From positions 2,718,255 to 2,782,254 of the forward strand of contig NZ_KI912183.1 in assembly GCF_000189755.2 (NCBI RefSeq): a DNA stretch of 64,000 nt, given 5' to 3'. The stretch's first letter is position 1. Each line of letters begins with the position of its first letter. The stretch is from Desulfotomaculum nigrificans DSM 574. Its GTDB lineage: Bacteria > Bacillota > Desulfotomaculia > Desulfotomaculales > Desulfotomaculaceae. The notes under the pieces were generated by a model. That model did no database searches, was not told the origin of the DNA, and saw nothing but the letters and a program-made list of their open reading frames with translations. Made by a program: the position numbers and the translations under genes. This document shows, piece after piece, positions 1-8,007 of the stretch.

Positions 1-1043
1 TTAGCCATTCTTTCAACATCCGAACGGTCTAGCACCCCGGGGCCTGAGACACCGATAAATACATCGGCACCCACAATAACATCTTTTAAAGCACCGTGTT
101 CGCACTGTTCATTGGTGTTTTGGGCAATCCATTGTAAGGACGATGCAGTATAAACTTTATCCCTGGCAATGGCCCCTTTTCTGTTACATACTATAATATT
201 TCTTACACCGGCTTGCAGTAGGATTTTACAAATGGCTGTGCCGGCCGCCCCGGCGCCTGAAATAACCACTTTGATTTCCTTAATATTTTTACCTACCACT
301 TTAAGTGCATTGATCAAACCGGCCAGAGTAACTACGGCTGTTCCGTGCTGGTCGTCATGGAAAACCGGTATATCCAATAACTGAGAAAGCTTTTCTTCTA
401 TTTCAAAGCACTTAGGAGCAGCAATATCTTCTAAGTTAATGCCGCCAAAGGAAGGAGCAAGGGCAACCACCGTATCAATTATCTGCTGGGGATCCTGGGT
501 ATTAAGACATAAGGGAACCGCATTGATATCGGCAAACTGTTTAAATAAAGCAGCTTTCCCTTCCATCACCGGCAAAGCCGGGGCGGCACCCAGGTTACCC
601 AAACCCAGTATGGCCGATCCGTCAGTAACAATGGCCACGGTAGTTCCTTTCATGGTCAAATTATAGACCAGGTCATGATCTTTGGCGATGGCCTCGGAGA
701 TTTTGGCCACCCCCGGGGTATAAACCAGCGACAAGTCATCCCAGTTACGGATGGGTTTTTTGGGAGTTATTTCAATTTTACCCCCCTGGTGGCTGGTAAA
801 GACCCGGTCTTTAATATGTAATACTTCTATTTTATCCATGGCCTTTAATCGGCTAATTAAACCGGGTAATTTGCTTTCATTACTTAACTTAACCATTAAC
901 TCCCGGGTTAGATAGGTGGGACTGGCGGAAATTAGATCAATGGCGCCTAAGCTGCCGCCTTCTTCACTGATCACGGTCAAGATTTTTGCCAGCATGCCCG
1001 GTTGATTGGGTAATTTTAAAGTAATCATAATACTGTTAGACAT
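1..1043 (-). CDS. NAD-dependent malic enzyme with N-terminal ACT domain (3' end outside window)
   Basis: The reading frame starts at the ATG complementary to 1041-1043, 8 nt after GGAGGGG, and runs off the left edge, so the C-terminus is missing. The first ~75 residues (MSNSIMITLKLPNQPGMLA...) look like an ACT regulatory domain. The malic enzyme N-terminal domain follows, with YTPGVA, TDGSAILGLG and HDDQHGTA, and then a Rossmann-like GAGAAG that binds NAD(P). The family converts malate to pyruvate and CO2. It lies 34 nt downstream of aspA on the same strand; together they would take aspartate through fumarate and, with a fumarase, malate to pyruvate. The ACT fusion suggests allosteric control by an unidentified ligand. 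Confidence 0.93.
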   Translation of the reverse strand, partial: MSNSIMITLKLPNQPGMLAKILTVISEEGGSLGAIDLISASPTYLTRELMVKLSNESKLPGLISRLKAMDKIEVLHIKDRVFTSHQGGKIEITPKKPIRNWDDLSLVYTPGVAKISEAIAKDHDLVYNLTMKGTTVAIVTDGSAILGLGNLGAAPALPVMEGKAALFKQFADINAVPLCLNTQDPQQIIDTVVALAPSFGGINLEDIAAPKCFEIEEKLSQLLDIPVFHDDQHGTAVVTLAGLINALKVVGKNIKEIKVVISGAGAAGTAICKILLQAGVRNIIVCNRKGAIARDKVYTASSLQWIAQNTNEQCEHGALKDVIVGADVFIGVSGPGVLDRSDVERMA

Positions 1044-1077
1044 GGTAAGGTCCCCTCCACTTTATTAATTTTATTTA

Positions 1078-2487
1078 TTAAGCCGGTCTGGCCGCTTTAA
1101 TGCCCGGTTCGGTTAAGGCTCTGGGAGATAAGAATTTTTCCAATTCACTACTACCCAACAACCCTTTCTGCTGAATTAACTCCTTTATTGTTTTGTTTGA
1201 GGTTAATGCTTCCTTAGCCAGCTTATTGGCTGCCTCATAACCAATCAGTGGGCTTAAGGCAGTAACTACTCCCACGCTTTTTTCCACCATCTCCTGACAG
1301 TGTTCCCGATTTGCTGTAATTCCTTGCAGGCAACGGGTACGGAAGACGCGGAGGGCATTGCGCAGAATATCCAGGGATTGAAAAAGGTTAAAAGCAATCA
1401 CCGGTTCCATCACATTTAAATCCAATTGCCCGGCCTCCACCGCCAGGGCAATGGTATGATCGTTACCCAGCACTTGAAAAGCCACCTGGTTAACCACCTC
1501 AGGTATAACAGGATTAACTTTACCCGGCATAATGGAAGATCCGGGCTGCAGCGGCGGCAGATTAATTTCATGTAACCCGGCCCGGGGGCCTGAGGCCATA
1601 AGCCTTATATCATTGGCAATTTTGGACATGGTCAGGGCCAGAACCCGCAGGGTGCCGGAAAAGGCGGCTAAAACATCAGTGTTTTGGGTGCCGTCAACCA
1701 GATGTTCCGCTCCTTTAATTGGCAGGCCGGATATTTTTCGCAGGTACTTGAGTGCCAGTTGAATGTATTCTTTACTGGCATTAAGTCCTGTACCCACTGC
1801 GGTGGCTCCCAGGTTTACTTCGTAAAGACTTTCCATAGCTGTACGCAGGCGCTGCATGTCCCTTTTTAACGCCCGGGCATAGGCGCCAAATTCTTGTCCT
1901 AAGCGGATAGGGACTGCATCTTGTAAATGAGTTCGCCCCACCTTAACCACATCATCAAATTCCTGTGCCTTGGCTAGAAAAGTTTCCTCCAGTGAGACCA
2001 GTTCCTCCAGTAATTGATGGGCCAGCCTGAGGGTGGCCAAACGAATGGCGGTGGGAAAGGTATCATTGGTAGATTGAGACATATTCACATGGTTATTGGG
2101 GGAAATTACACTGTAATCTCCTTTAGTGCCACCAAGTATTTCGATGGCCCGGTTGGCCAGCACTTCATTTACATTCATGTTTATGGAAGTACCTGCCCCA
2201 CCTTGAATTGCATCCACGATAAATTGATCAGCTAATGCTCCCGATAGTATTTCATCTGCTGATTGGATAATTGCCTGACCAATAGCTTTGTCTAACAGGC
2301 CCACTTCCATGTTGGCTAAAGCAGCGGCTTTTTTCACCATGATAAATGACCGGATTAACTGGGGATGGGGTCGGTAATTGGTTATGGGGAAATTTTCTTT
2401 GGCCCGCATGGTTTGAATACCGTAATAGGCATCTTTGGGGATTTCGTAACTGCCAAGGGTGTCATGTTCAATTCTACAACAGGGCAT
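1078..2487 (-). CDS. aspA: Aspartate ammonia-lyase (aspartase)
   Basis: The 469-residue protein belongs to the aspartase/fumarase superfamily. It carries the signature GSSIMPGKVNP and the substrate-loop segments GTSINMNVNEV and NMSQSTNDTFPTA. The N-terminus (RIEHDTLGSYEIPKDAYYGIQT) resembles aspartase more than class II fumarase. It should deaminate L-aspartate to fumarate and ammonia as a cytosolic tetramer. An AAGGAGG Shine-Dalgarno sequence precedes the ATG. It appears to be the first gene of an operon with the downstream malic enzyme. A perfect palindrome lies 45-65 nt upstream of the start and may be the operator. A fumarase assignment is the only serious alternative. Confidence 0.92.
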   Translation of the reverse strand: MPCCRIEHDTLGSYEIPKDAYYGIQTMRAKENFPITNYRPHPQLIRSFIMVKKAAALANMEVGLLDKAIGQAIIQSADEILSGALADQFIVDAIQGGAGTSINMNVNEVLANRAIEILGGTKGDYSVISPNNHVNMSQSTNDTFPTAIRLATLRLAHQLLEELVSLEETFLAKAQEFDDVVKVGRTHLQDAVPIRLGQEFGAYARALKRDMQRLRTAMESLYEVNLGATAVGTGLNASKEYIQLALKYLRKISGLPIKGAEHLVDGTQNTDVLAAFSGTLRVLALTMSKIANDIRLMASGPRAGLHEINLPPLQPGSSIMPGKVNPVIPEVVNQVAFQVLGNDHTIALAVEAGQLDLNVMEPVIAFNLFQSLDILRNALRVFRTRCLQGITANREHCQEMVEKSVGVVTALSPLIGYEAANKLAKEALTSNKTIKELIQQKGLLGSSELEKFLSPRALTEPGIKAARPA

Positions 2488-2531
2488 TTATTGTTCCTCC
2501 TTATACAAGTCCACATATCGGTCTCTGCGTA

Positions 2532-2552
2532 TTTTGTATATTGTATACAAAA
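2532..2552. promoter_or_regulatory. Palindromic operator candidate upstream of aspA
   Basis: TTTTGTATA and TATACAAAA form perfect 9-bp inverted arms around a TTG spacer. The palindrome lies 45 nt upstream of the aspA start in otherwise AT-rich DNA. Its size and symmetry fit a dimeric regulator, for example one of the GntR family. No regulator gene is adjacent, so the factor is unknown. Confidence 0.55.
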
Positions 2553-2597
2553 ATTTTAGAACTGGTAGTAAGAATTGTCAATAGTTTGGCCAACAAA

Positions 2598-2628
2598 AAG
2601 GAGTCTAACCTCAACGGCTAGACTCCTT
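2598..2628 (-). terminator. Rho-independent terminator of hcp
   Basis: AAGGAGTCTA (2598-2607) and TAGACTCCTT (2619-2628) form a 10-bp stem with an 11-nt loop. On the minus strand the stem is followed by TTTTTGTT. It lies about 20 nt past the hcp stop and upstream of aspA. Confidence 0.85.
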
Positions 2629-2646
2629 ATTTATTATTCACTTTTA

Positions 2647-3990
2647 TTATTCACCCAGCATTTTGGCCAGGTCAGCTTTCGCATCTCCACTGATTAACTG
2701 CAGGTTAAAGGTTTTTTGCAGAACTTCCACTACACCGGGGGTTAAGAATTCCGGTGCCTTGGGACCGATGTACATGTTCTTGACACCCAGGCTGAAGAGA
2801 CCCAGCAGGATAGCCACAGCCTTTTGTTCAAACCAGGACAGGACAATGCTCAGGGGCAGGTCGTTTACGCCACAGTTGAAGGCTTCAGCCAGTGCCAGGG
2901 CAATCTTAACCGCAGAACCGGAGTTGTTGCACTGACCCAAATCCAGGAAACGAGGAATACCGGTTCCTTCAATGGTGCCAAAGTCAATATCGTTGAATCT
3001 AAACTTACCACAGGAAGTGGTTAAAATTACGCAGTCTTTAGGAATAGCCAGGGCCAGTTCGCGGTAGTAGTCTCTACCTTTGGTGGGAGAGTCACAACCG
3101 GCGATAACGAAGAAGCGTCTAATTTTACCTGCTTTTACCGCCTCAACAATCTGGGGTGCCAGCGGCAGTACGTTCAGGTGGTGGAAACCGGTGGTAAAGG
3201 TTTGGGTTTCTTCGGCAGAACCGTTCAGTTTGCCCACAATTTTCTTCCACAGTCCGTCAGCCGGAGCACCAGGCAGGGACAGAGCCTTTTCAATCACCGG
3301 AGTGAAGTCTAAGCCTTCAATTACTTGTACCCCTTCCAGACCGGTGATGCCGTAGCAGAACATACGATCAGCGTAGGTAGCGTCTTTCCTAATGGGCATA
3401 ATGCAGTTGGTGGTGGCCAGAATGGCGCCGGGGAAAGCTTCAAAGACCTGTCTTTGATCGTACCAAGCTTTACCAACATTTCCTTTTAAGTGTTTGAATT
3501 TTTTCAGTTCGGGGTAACCGTGCGCAGGCAGCATTTCGGAGTGGGTGTAGACGTTAATGCCTTTGCCTTCAGTTTGTTTCAGCAGTTCCTTCAGGGCCAG
3601 CAGATCGTGACCGGTTACCAGAATGCATTTACCTTCCACTTTGTCGTTGGTAACAGAAACAGGGGAAGGTACGCCCAGAGTTTCAATGTGGGCTTTATCT
3701 AAAAGGTCCATTACTTTAACGGTGGCAGTACCTACTTTAAGAGCCATTTGAATGGTTTGTTCCAGGTTGAAGTTAACGTTGGTTAAAGTAGAGAAGAGGG
3801 CCTCTTCCATAATTTTGTTAACTTCGGGATCAGTGTAACCTAATTCTCTGGCGTGGTAGGCGTAAGCTGCCACACCCTTTAAACCTAAAATAATGGTATC
3901 CTGTAAGCTGGCGATGTTTTCATCTTTACCGCAGACACCAATTTTAGTGCAACCACCCTTAGGGGTCTGTTCGCATTGGTAACAAAACAT
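2647..3990 (-). CDS. hcp: Hybrid cluster protein (hydroxylamine reductase), short class III-like form
   Basis: The N-terminal cysteine motif (C3, C6, C14, C20 in MFCYQCEQTPKGGCTKIGVC) ligates the first Fe-S cluster. Downstream motifs typical of Hcp, such as TTNCIMP, VIAGCDSPTKGR and LTTSCGKFRFND, supply hybrid-cluster ligands. Family members act on NO or hydroxylamine in the anaerobic nitrosative-stress response. At 447 residues it lacks the roughly 100-residue helical segment of the ~550-aa class I/II proteins, as in class III enzymes. The ATG follows AAGGAGG by 9 nt. No hcr reductase is adjacent, so electrons probably come from a ferredoxin or rubredoxin (inference). Two CRP/FNR-type sites lie upstream. 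Confidence 0.93.
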   Translation of the reverse strand: MFCYQCEQTPKGGCTKIGVCGKDENIASLQDTIILGLKGVAAYAYHARELGYTDPEVNKIMEEALFSTLTNVNFNLEQTIQMALKVGTATVKVMDLLDKAHIETLGVPSPVSVTNDKVEGKCILVTGHDLLALKELLKQTEGKGINVYTHSEMLPAHGYPELKKFKHLKGNVGKAWYDQRQVFEAFPGAILATTNCIMPIRKDATYADRMFCYGITGLEGVQVIEGLDFTPVIEKALSLPGAPADGLWKKIVGKLNGSAEETQTFTTGFHHLNVLPLAPQIVEAVKAGKIRRFFVIAGCDSPTKGRDYYRELALAIPKDCVILTTSCGKFRFNDIDFGTIEGTGIPRFLDLGQCNNSGSAVKIALALAEAFNCGVNDLPLSIVLSWFEQKAVAILLGLFSLGVKNMYIGPKAPEFLTPGVVEVLQKTFNLQLISGDAKADLAKMLGE

Positions 3991-4051
3991 ATTGTAATTC
4001 CTCCTTCATATTTTTTGCCGGCGTTATAGCCGTGGTTTGTTTCCTGATGTA

Positions 4052-4117
4052 ATCATACCGAATTAACAGGAGGAAAGTTGTGACCATAGTCAATGGGGTA
4101 GTGTGAGATTGGTCACT
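4052..4117 (-). promoter_or_regulatory. hcp promoter with two CRP/FNR-family binding sites
   Basis: Reading the minus strand, TATGAT (complement of 4052-4057) is a good -10 box with no good -35. Upstream are two matches to TGTGA-N6-TCA: TGTGA at 4079 with TCAAT ending at 4094, and TGTGA at 4102 with TCACT ending at 4117. Their centres are 23 bp apart. If transcription starts near 4045 they sit at about -41.5 and -64.5, classical positions for a CRP-family activator. HcpR-type regulation of hcp is known in related anaerobes; which regulator binds here is inferred. Confidence 0.6.
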
Positions 4118-4306
4118 TTATAAAAGAAAAAGTATTTTTTATCACTTAATGAGAATACTATAGAAGTGTTTATAAAAAGAACATTTTCAAATTTAACCCG
4201 GTCAAAATAGACGATTTATTTTTACAATTACAAATTTAATTCTTAATCTAGCTAAAAGTGTTCGTTAGTGCTAATGTTTGAATAAATAAAAATGGGAGGG
4301 ATTTCA

Positions 4307-5506
4307 ATGTGGGAAACCAAGATGGCCATCAATGAAGTGAAGGAGATCAGGGCCAAAACTACTGTTTTTTTTGGCGTCGGGGCCATCAGAAAAATTAATT
4401 ACATTGCCCAGGAACTAAAACAAAGAGGGATTGATAAAGTTGTTGTGGTTACAGGTAAAGGTTCATATAAAAAGACCGGGGCCTGGAATTATGTGAATGA
4501 TGCCATGGGACAAGAAGGAATTAAACATGTCCTTTACGATCAGGTAACTCCCAACCCCACTGTGGATCAGGTGGATGAAGCAACAAAAATGGCCCGGGAG
4601 CTGGGAGCCCAGGCGGTCATTGCCATTGGCGGAGGAAGTCCCATTGATGCTGCAAAAAGCGTGGCTATCTTGCTTGCTTACCAGGATAAAACTGCCAGAG
4701 ATCTTTACGAGTTTAAATTTACACCTACTAAGGCCGTGCCCATCATTGCTATTAATCTGACCCACGGTACAGGAACCGAGGCCGACCGCTTTGCTGTAGT
4801 CAGTATTCCCGAGAAGGAATATAAACCGGCCATTGCTTATGACTGCATTTACCCGCTTTATTCTATTGACGATCCTGCCTTAATGGTACAGCTTCCGGCA
4901 AACCAAACCCGTTATGTTACCGTAGACGCTTTAAATCATATCGTTGAGGCAGCCACAAGTAAGGCGGCCAACCCATTCTCGATTCTTTTAGCCAAGGAAA
5001 CAGTACGCCTTATTGCCCGGTATCTGCCCCAGGCACTGACCCATCCGGAAGACCTTACGGCCAGATATTACCTTCTTTACGCATCATTAATTGCCGGTAT
5101 TTCATTTGACAACGGTATGCTGCACTTTACTCATGCACTGGAGCACCCGTTAAGTGCAGTGAAACCGGATTTAGCCCACGGTCTGGGATTGGCCATACTC
5201 CTGCCGGCTGTCGTTAAGCAAATTTACCCGGCCACTCCGGAAGTACTGGCAGATATCTTGGCACCAGTTGTTCCGGATCTTAAGGGAATTCCTGCGGAGG
5301 CTGAAAAAGCTGCCAAAGGTGTGGAAAGCTGGCTGTTTACTGTGGGCATTACCGAGAAACTAAGTACTGTAGGTTTTAAGGAAGAAGATATAGAAAAATT
5401 AACCGATCTGGCCTTTAATACGCCCAGTCTGGATTTATTGTTGAGCCTTGCTCCGGTTCCGGCTGATAGAAGCACTGTGGAAACAATTTTCCGGGATTCT
5501 CTATAG
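4307..5506 (+). CDS. Iron-containing alcohol dehydrogenase
   Basis: This 399-residue protein belongs to the type III (Fe-dependent) alcohol dehydrogenases. The NAD(P)-binding GGGSPIDAAKS lies near residue 105, followed by NLTHGTGTEAD and a C-terminal metal site built from DALNHIVEA, HFTHALEHPL and DLAHG. It should interconvert an aldehyde or ketone with an alcohol. The start is placed at the ATG at 4307 because GGGAGGG ends 6 nt upstream; the ATG at 4292 overlaps that Shine-Dalgarno sequence. The substrate cannot be read from sequence. It is divergent from hcp and appears monocistronic, with a terminator 20 nt past its stop. Confidence 0.9.
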   Translation: MWETKMAINEVKEIRAKTTVFFGVGAIRKINYIAQELKQRGIDKVVVVTGKGSYKKTGAWNYVNDAMGQEGIKHVLYDQVTPNPTVDQVDEATKMARELGAQAVIAIGGGSPIDAAKSVAILLAYQDKTARDLYEFKFTPTKAVPIIAINLTHGTGTEADRFAVVSIPEKEYKPAIAYDCIYPLYSIDDPALMVQLPANQTRYVTVDALNHIVEAATSKAANPFSILLAKETVRLIARYLPQALTHPEDLTARYYLLYASLIAGISFDNGMLHFTHALEHPLSAVKPDLAHGLGLAILLPAVVKQIYPATPEVLADILAPVVPDLKGIPAEAEKAAKGVESWLFTVGITEKLSTVGFKEEDIEKLTDLAFNTPSLDLLLSLAPVPADRSTVETIFRDSL

Positions 5507-5526
5507 TTTTTTAAGAAATACTAAGA

Positions 5527-5560
5527 CCTTACTATGTCTATTCCATAGTAAGGTTTTTTT
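5527..5560 (+). terminator. Terminator of the Fe-alcohol dehydrogenase gene
   Basis: CCTTACTATG (5527-5536) pairs perfectly with CATAGTAAGG (5544-5553) and is followed by seven T residues. It overlaps the 3' end of the convergent permease gene. Confidence 0.9.
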
Positions 5561-6359
5561 ATTTTCTGCTGTGTAAGATGAAAGATTGTAACGCCCCGTC
5601 TTGATTGAACAGTTTTTTATAAGACAGCCCCACCAACAGCAGGCAGCCAATGGCCACCGCGGCAGCAATCATGAGCATAACCACGATTTGATACCGCACA
5701 GCTTCTCTGGGGTCTGCCCCACCTAAAATCTGGCCTGTCATCATCCCTGGTAAACTAACTAAACCTACCACCATTAAAGAGTTGATGGTGGGGGTCATGC
5801 CGGTCCGAATGGCCTCCCGGACACTGTACCGAATGGCCTCCCAGGGAGTTGCGCCAAAGGTGAGTAAGGCTTCGATCTCAGCCGAGCGGGATCTGGCTTC
5901 GCCGTAGAGCCGGTCCAGGGAAATGGCGATGCCGTTCATGGAATTGCCTAAAATCATACCAAAGATAGGAATAACAATTCTGGCCGAATACCAGGGGGTA
6001 GGGGAAATAATTAGGACAGTAACAATTGTCCCCACCAGGTAGGTACTGGCCAATAGGGATAAAAAGGCCAGGGTAGTGGGAAATTCCGGTACATTGGGAG
6101 TACGACGCACCGCTGTGCGGGAGGCAATGTAACACATGGTGGTTACCACCGCAATGACTAACCACAGGTTATTTAATTTGAAGATGTAGGTCAGTGCATA
6201 ACCAACCAGCGTCAACTGAACAAAGGTTCGGATGGTACCCCAAATCAATGATTTAATCAAACCCAGCCGCAAAAGGGCGGAAATACCGCCTGTGATTAAC
6301 ACCAGCAAAACCGTGAAGGCCAGTTGAAAGTCCGATATAGGAATAGTAGAATTAGCCAT
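5559..6359 (-). CDS. fetB: FetB-like ABC transporter permease (UPF0014 family)
   Basis: This hydrophobic 266-residue protein has about seven predicted membrane segments. It contains the family-typical stretches MILGNSMNGIAI and TFGATPWEAIR, and SLPGMMTGQILGGADP near the C-terminus. The E. coli homologue FetB works with FetA to export iron and relieve metal or peroxide stress. The ATG at 6359 is preferred because AAGGGG lies 8 nt upstream; the GTG at 6368 abuts the Shine-Dalgarno. The partner ATPase gene ends 12 nt upstream, giving a two-gene operon. The substrate is assigned by family only. Confidence 0.85.
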   Translation of the reverse strand: MANSTIPISDFQLAFTVLLVLITGGISALLRLGLIKSLIWGTIRTFVQLTLVGYALTYIFKLNNLWLVIAVVTTMCYIASRTAVRRTPNVPEFPTTLAFLSLLASTYLVGTIVTVLIISPTPWYSARIVIPIFGMILGNSMNGIAISLDRLYGEARSRSAEIEALLTFGATPWEAIRYSVREAIRTGMTPTINSLMVVGLVSLPGMMTGQILGGADPREAVRYQIVVMLMIAAAVAIGCLLLVGLSYKKLFNQDGALQSFILHSRK

Positions 6360-6371
6360 TTTTTGCACCCC

Positions 6372-7013
6372 TTACACTATATCAAGAAAAGATACTCTGG
6401 CCAGGGAATCCACATCATTGTTGTGGGAAACCAGAACTGCTGCCCGGTGCGAACCCAGTAGCCATTTAGATAAGGTACGGTTGAAGGCTGCTCTGGATAA
6501 ATTGTCCAGGGCAGCTGTGGGCTCGTCCAGTAGTAGTACAATTGGCTCGGTGATAAGCGACCGCACAAAGGCCAGCCGGGCTGCTTCACCACCGGAGAGA
6601 GTCCTGGCATCATGGTTTAATAAATCCGGCGATAATAACAAGTCCTGCATTAGCCTTTTGGCTAAATCAAGGTTAAAAGACAGCTTTTTTTTCACCAGTC
6701 GCAGTTCAAATGGTTTGGTCAGGTTGTCCAGCACAGTTCCTTCAAATATAGCGGGTTTTTGGGCTAAATAATGCACCTGGGAACGCCAGTGAGTACTGGG
6801 GATAGTTTGCCAATTTTCCCCGGCAAGAAAAACCTCTCCACTTTCGCCGGGTTGTAATTTGGCTAATACCCGCAGCAGGGTAGACTTACCGGCGCCGGAG
6901 GGACCTCTGACCACCAGAATTTCTCCTTCCTTTAAAGAAGCAGAAACTGTTATTTTACGCTCCCCGCCGTTACCTAATTGGTAGGTTAGATTGTTAAAAG
7001 CTAACAGGGACAT
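6372..7013 (-). CDS. fetA: FetA-like ABC transporter ATP-binding protein
   Basis: The 213-residue protein is a single nucleotide-binding domain. It has Walker A GPSGAGKST (about residues 36-44), the signature LSGGEAARLAF, Walker B IVLLLDEP and the H-loop SHN. It should power the permease encoded just downstream, and family context points to iron export. An AAAGGA Shine-Dalgarno lies a few bases before the ATG. No terminator separates it from the permease gene, so the two are probably co-transcribed. No substrate-binding protein is present, consistent with an exporter. Confidence 0.88.
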   Translation of the reverse strand: MSLLAFNNLTYQLGNGGERKITVSASLKEGEILVVRGPSGAGKSTLLRVLAKLQPGESGEVFLAGENWQTIPSTHWRSQVHYLAQKPAIFEGTVLDNLTKPFELRLVKKKLSFNLDLAKRLMQDLLLSPDLLNHDARTLSGGEAARLAFVRSLITEPIVLLLDEPTAALDNLSRAAFNRTLSKWLLGSHRAAVLVSHNNDVDSLARVSFLDIV

Positions 7014-7246
7014 AGAATTTTCCTTTCTAATTGTTTAACTTCATAAGCCACCACAGTGTTTGTTTGTCATATTATTTCCTCTGTCAGTTAATTTACCACA
7101 TACCGGACCATCATTCAACGAAACAAGGCTCAAGTCATTGCTCTAGAATTTTCATTGTTTTTTATTATTCTGTTTAGTTTCCGCAGTATACTCTCCAAAT
7201 TTAGCGGAAGGGAAAGCTAATTCAAGTAAATATTTAAATTTTTGTA

Positions 7247-7275
7247 TTGAAACTGGCTGTAGGTTAAAGCATAAT
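7247..7275 (+). promoter_or_regulatory. Promoter of the ferredoxin gene, within a 320-bp gene-free stretch
   Basis: TTGAAA at 7247 and CATAAT at 7270 are separated by exactly 17 nt, a good match to a vegetative promoter, about 60 nt upstream of the ferredoxin start. The rest of 7014-7333 is AT-rich and shows no other gene or obvious repeat. Confidence 0.65.
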
Positions 7276-7333
7276 TAAGTTAGCCCAACTGGTTGTCTAA
7301 CCGGGTAATAAATTTCTAAGGGAGGAACTAACT

Positions 7334-7525
7334 ATGTACATGGTGTCCATCGACAGAGATAAGTGTGACGGCTGTGGAGCTTGTGTTGATGCTTGCCCCG
7401 CCGGCATCCTGGGTATGGCTGATGACGGAAAAGCTGATGTAGTTGGCGAAGCTTATGACTGCATGGGTTGCGAAACTTGTGTGGCTACCTGCCCCAACGA
7501 AGCTTACACTGTAAGTGAAGTTTAA
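7334..7525 (+). CDS. 4Fe-4S ferredoxin (two-cluster type)
   Basis: This 63-residue protein has two CxxCxxCxxxCP motifs, CDGCGACVDACP near residue 11 and CMGCETCVATCP near residue 43. Each should ligate one [4Fe-4S] cluster in the usual cross-wise pattern. It is a small soluble electron carrier of the kind used by pyruvate oxidoreductases, hydrogenases and dissimilatory pathways in anaerobes. GGGAGG lies 8 nt before the ATG. It has its own promoter and terminator and is therefore likely monocistronic and well expressed. Confidence 0.95.
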   Translation: MYMVSIDRDKCDGCGACVDACPAGILGMADDGKADVVGEAYDCMGCETCVATCPNEAYTVSEV

Positions 7526-7532
7526 AAAAACA

Positions 7533-7562
7533 AAACCGCCAGTCTTCGGACCGGCGGTTTTT
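7533..7562 (+). terminator. Terminator of the ferredoxin gene
   Basis: AAACCGCC (7533-7540) pairs with GGCGGTTT (7553-7560). The inner part GTC-TTCG-GAC forms a stable UUCG tetraloop. Short T runs follow on both sides, so it may also serve the convergent DUF1540 gene. Confidence 0.9.
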
Positions 7563-7575
7563 AGTTTACCTGTCT

Positions 7576-7734
7576 TTAGTATACTTCCTTGGGTTTAAAG
7601 GTGTTGCAGCAGGTGTGATCGGAAGTGGATACACGTTTGGTTCCGCTGGAGAGAACTTCGATACCATCGGCGTGGCATTTCATATCTTTGTTGTAATGAC
7701 ACTCTTCAATTTTACAGGTTGTTACTTTGCTCAT
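7576..7734 (-). CDS. DUF1540 domain small cysteine-rich protein
   Basis: A 52-codon frame, MSKVTTCKIEECHYNKDMKC..., ends in CCNTFKPKEVY. Its cysteine spacing (CxxxxC, a later C, and a CC pair near the end) matches DUF1540, short putative metal-binding proteins common in clostridia and of unknown function. A strong GGAGGTGA precedes two adjacent ATG codons; the second, at 7734, has the better 7-nt spacing. It converges on the ferredoxin gene. The protein is likely to bind zinc or an Fe-S cluster, but no role is established. Confidence 0.8.
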   Translation of the reverse strand: MSKVTTCKIEECHYNKDMKCHADGIEVLSSGTKRVSTSDHTCCNTFKPKEVY

Positions 7735-8007
7735 CATATCACCTCCCTATCTTTAAATAAATTTTACCCATTTTTTAAAAGGTTATTTATTTTTCTTCAT
7801 CCCTCCATTATTGTGGAACATTTGTTTAACCACACAAGATAAAAAATTCCGATTTGTGCAAAAGATGGTAACACTAATATGAAAAATGAATCTTTTTCTT
7901 GATTTAATGGCCTTCTATGACGTGGATTGTCGGAATAAAATGCTACAATTGTTAATATTTTACTGGTATAATTTAGCAAGACAAAACATAAGAAGGGGTG
8001 CCTACAA

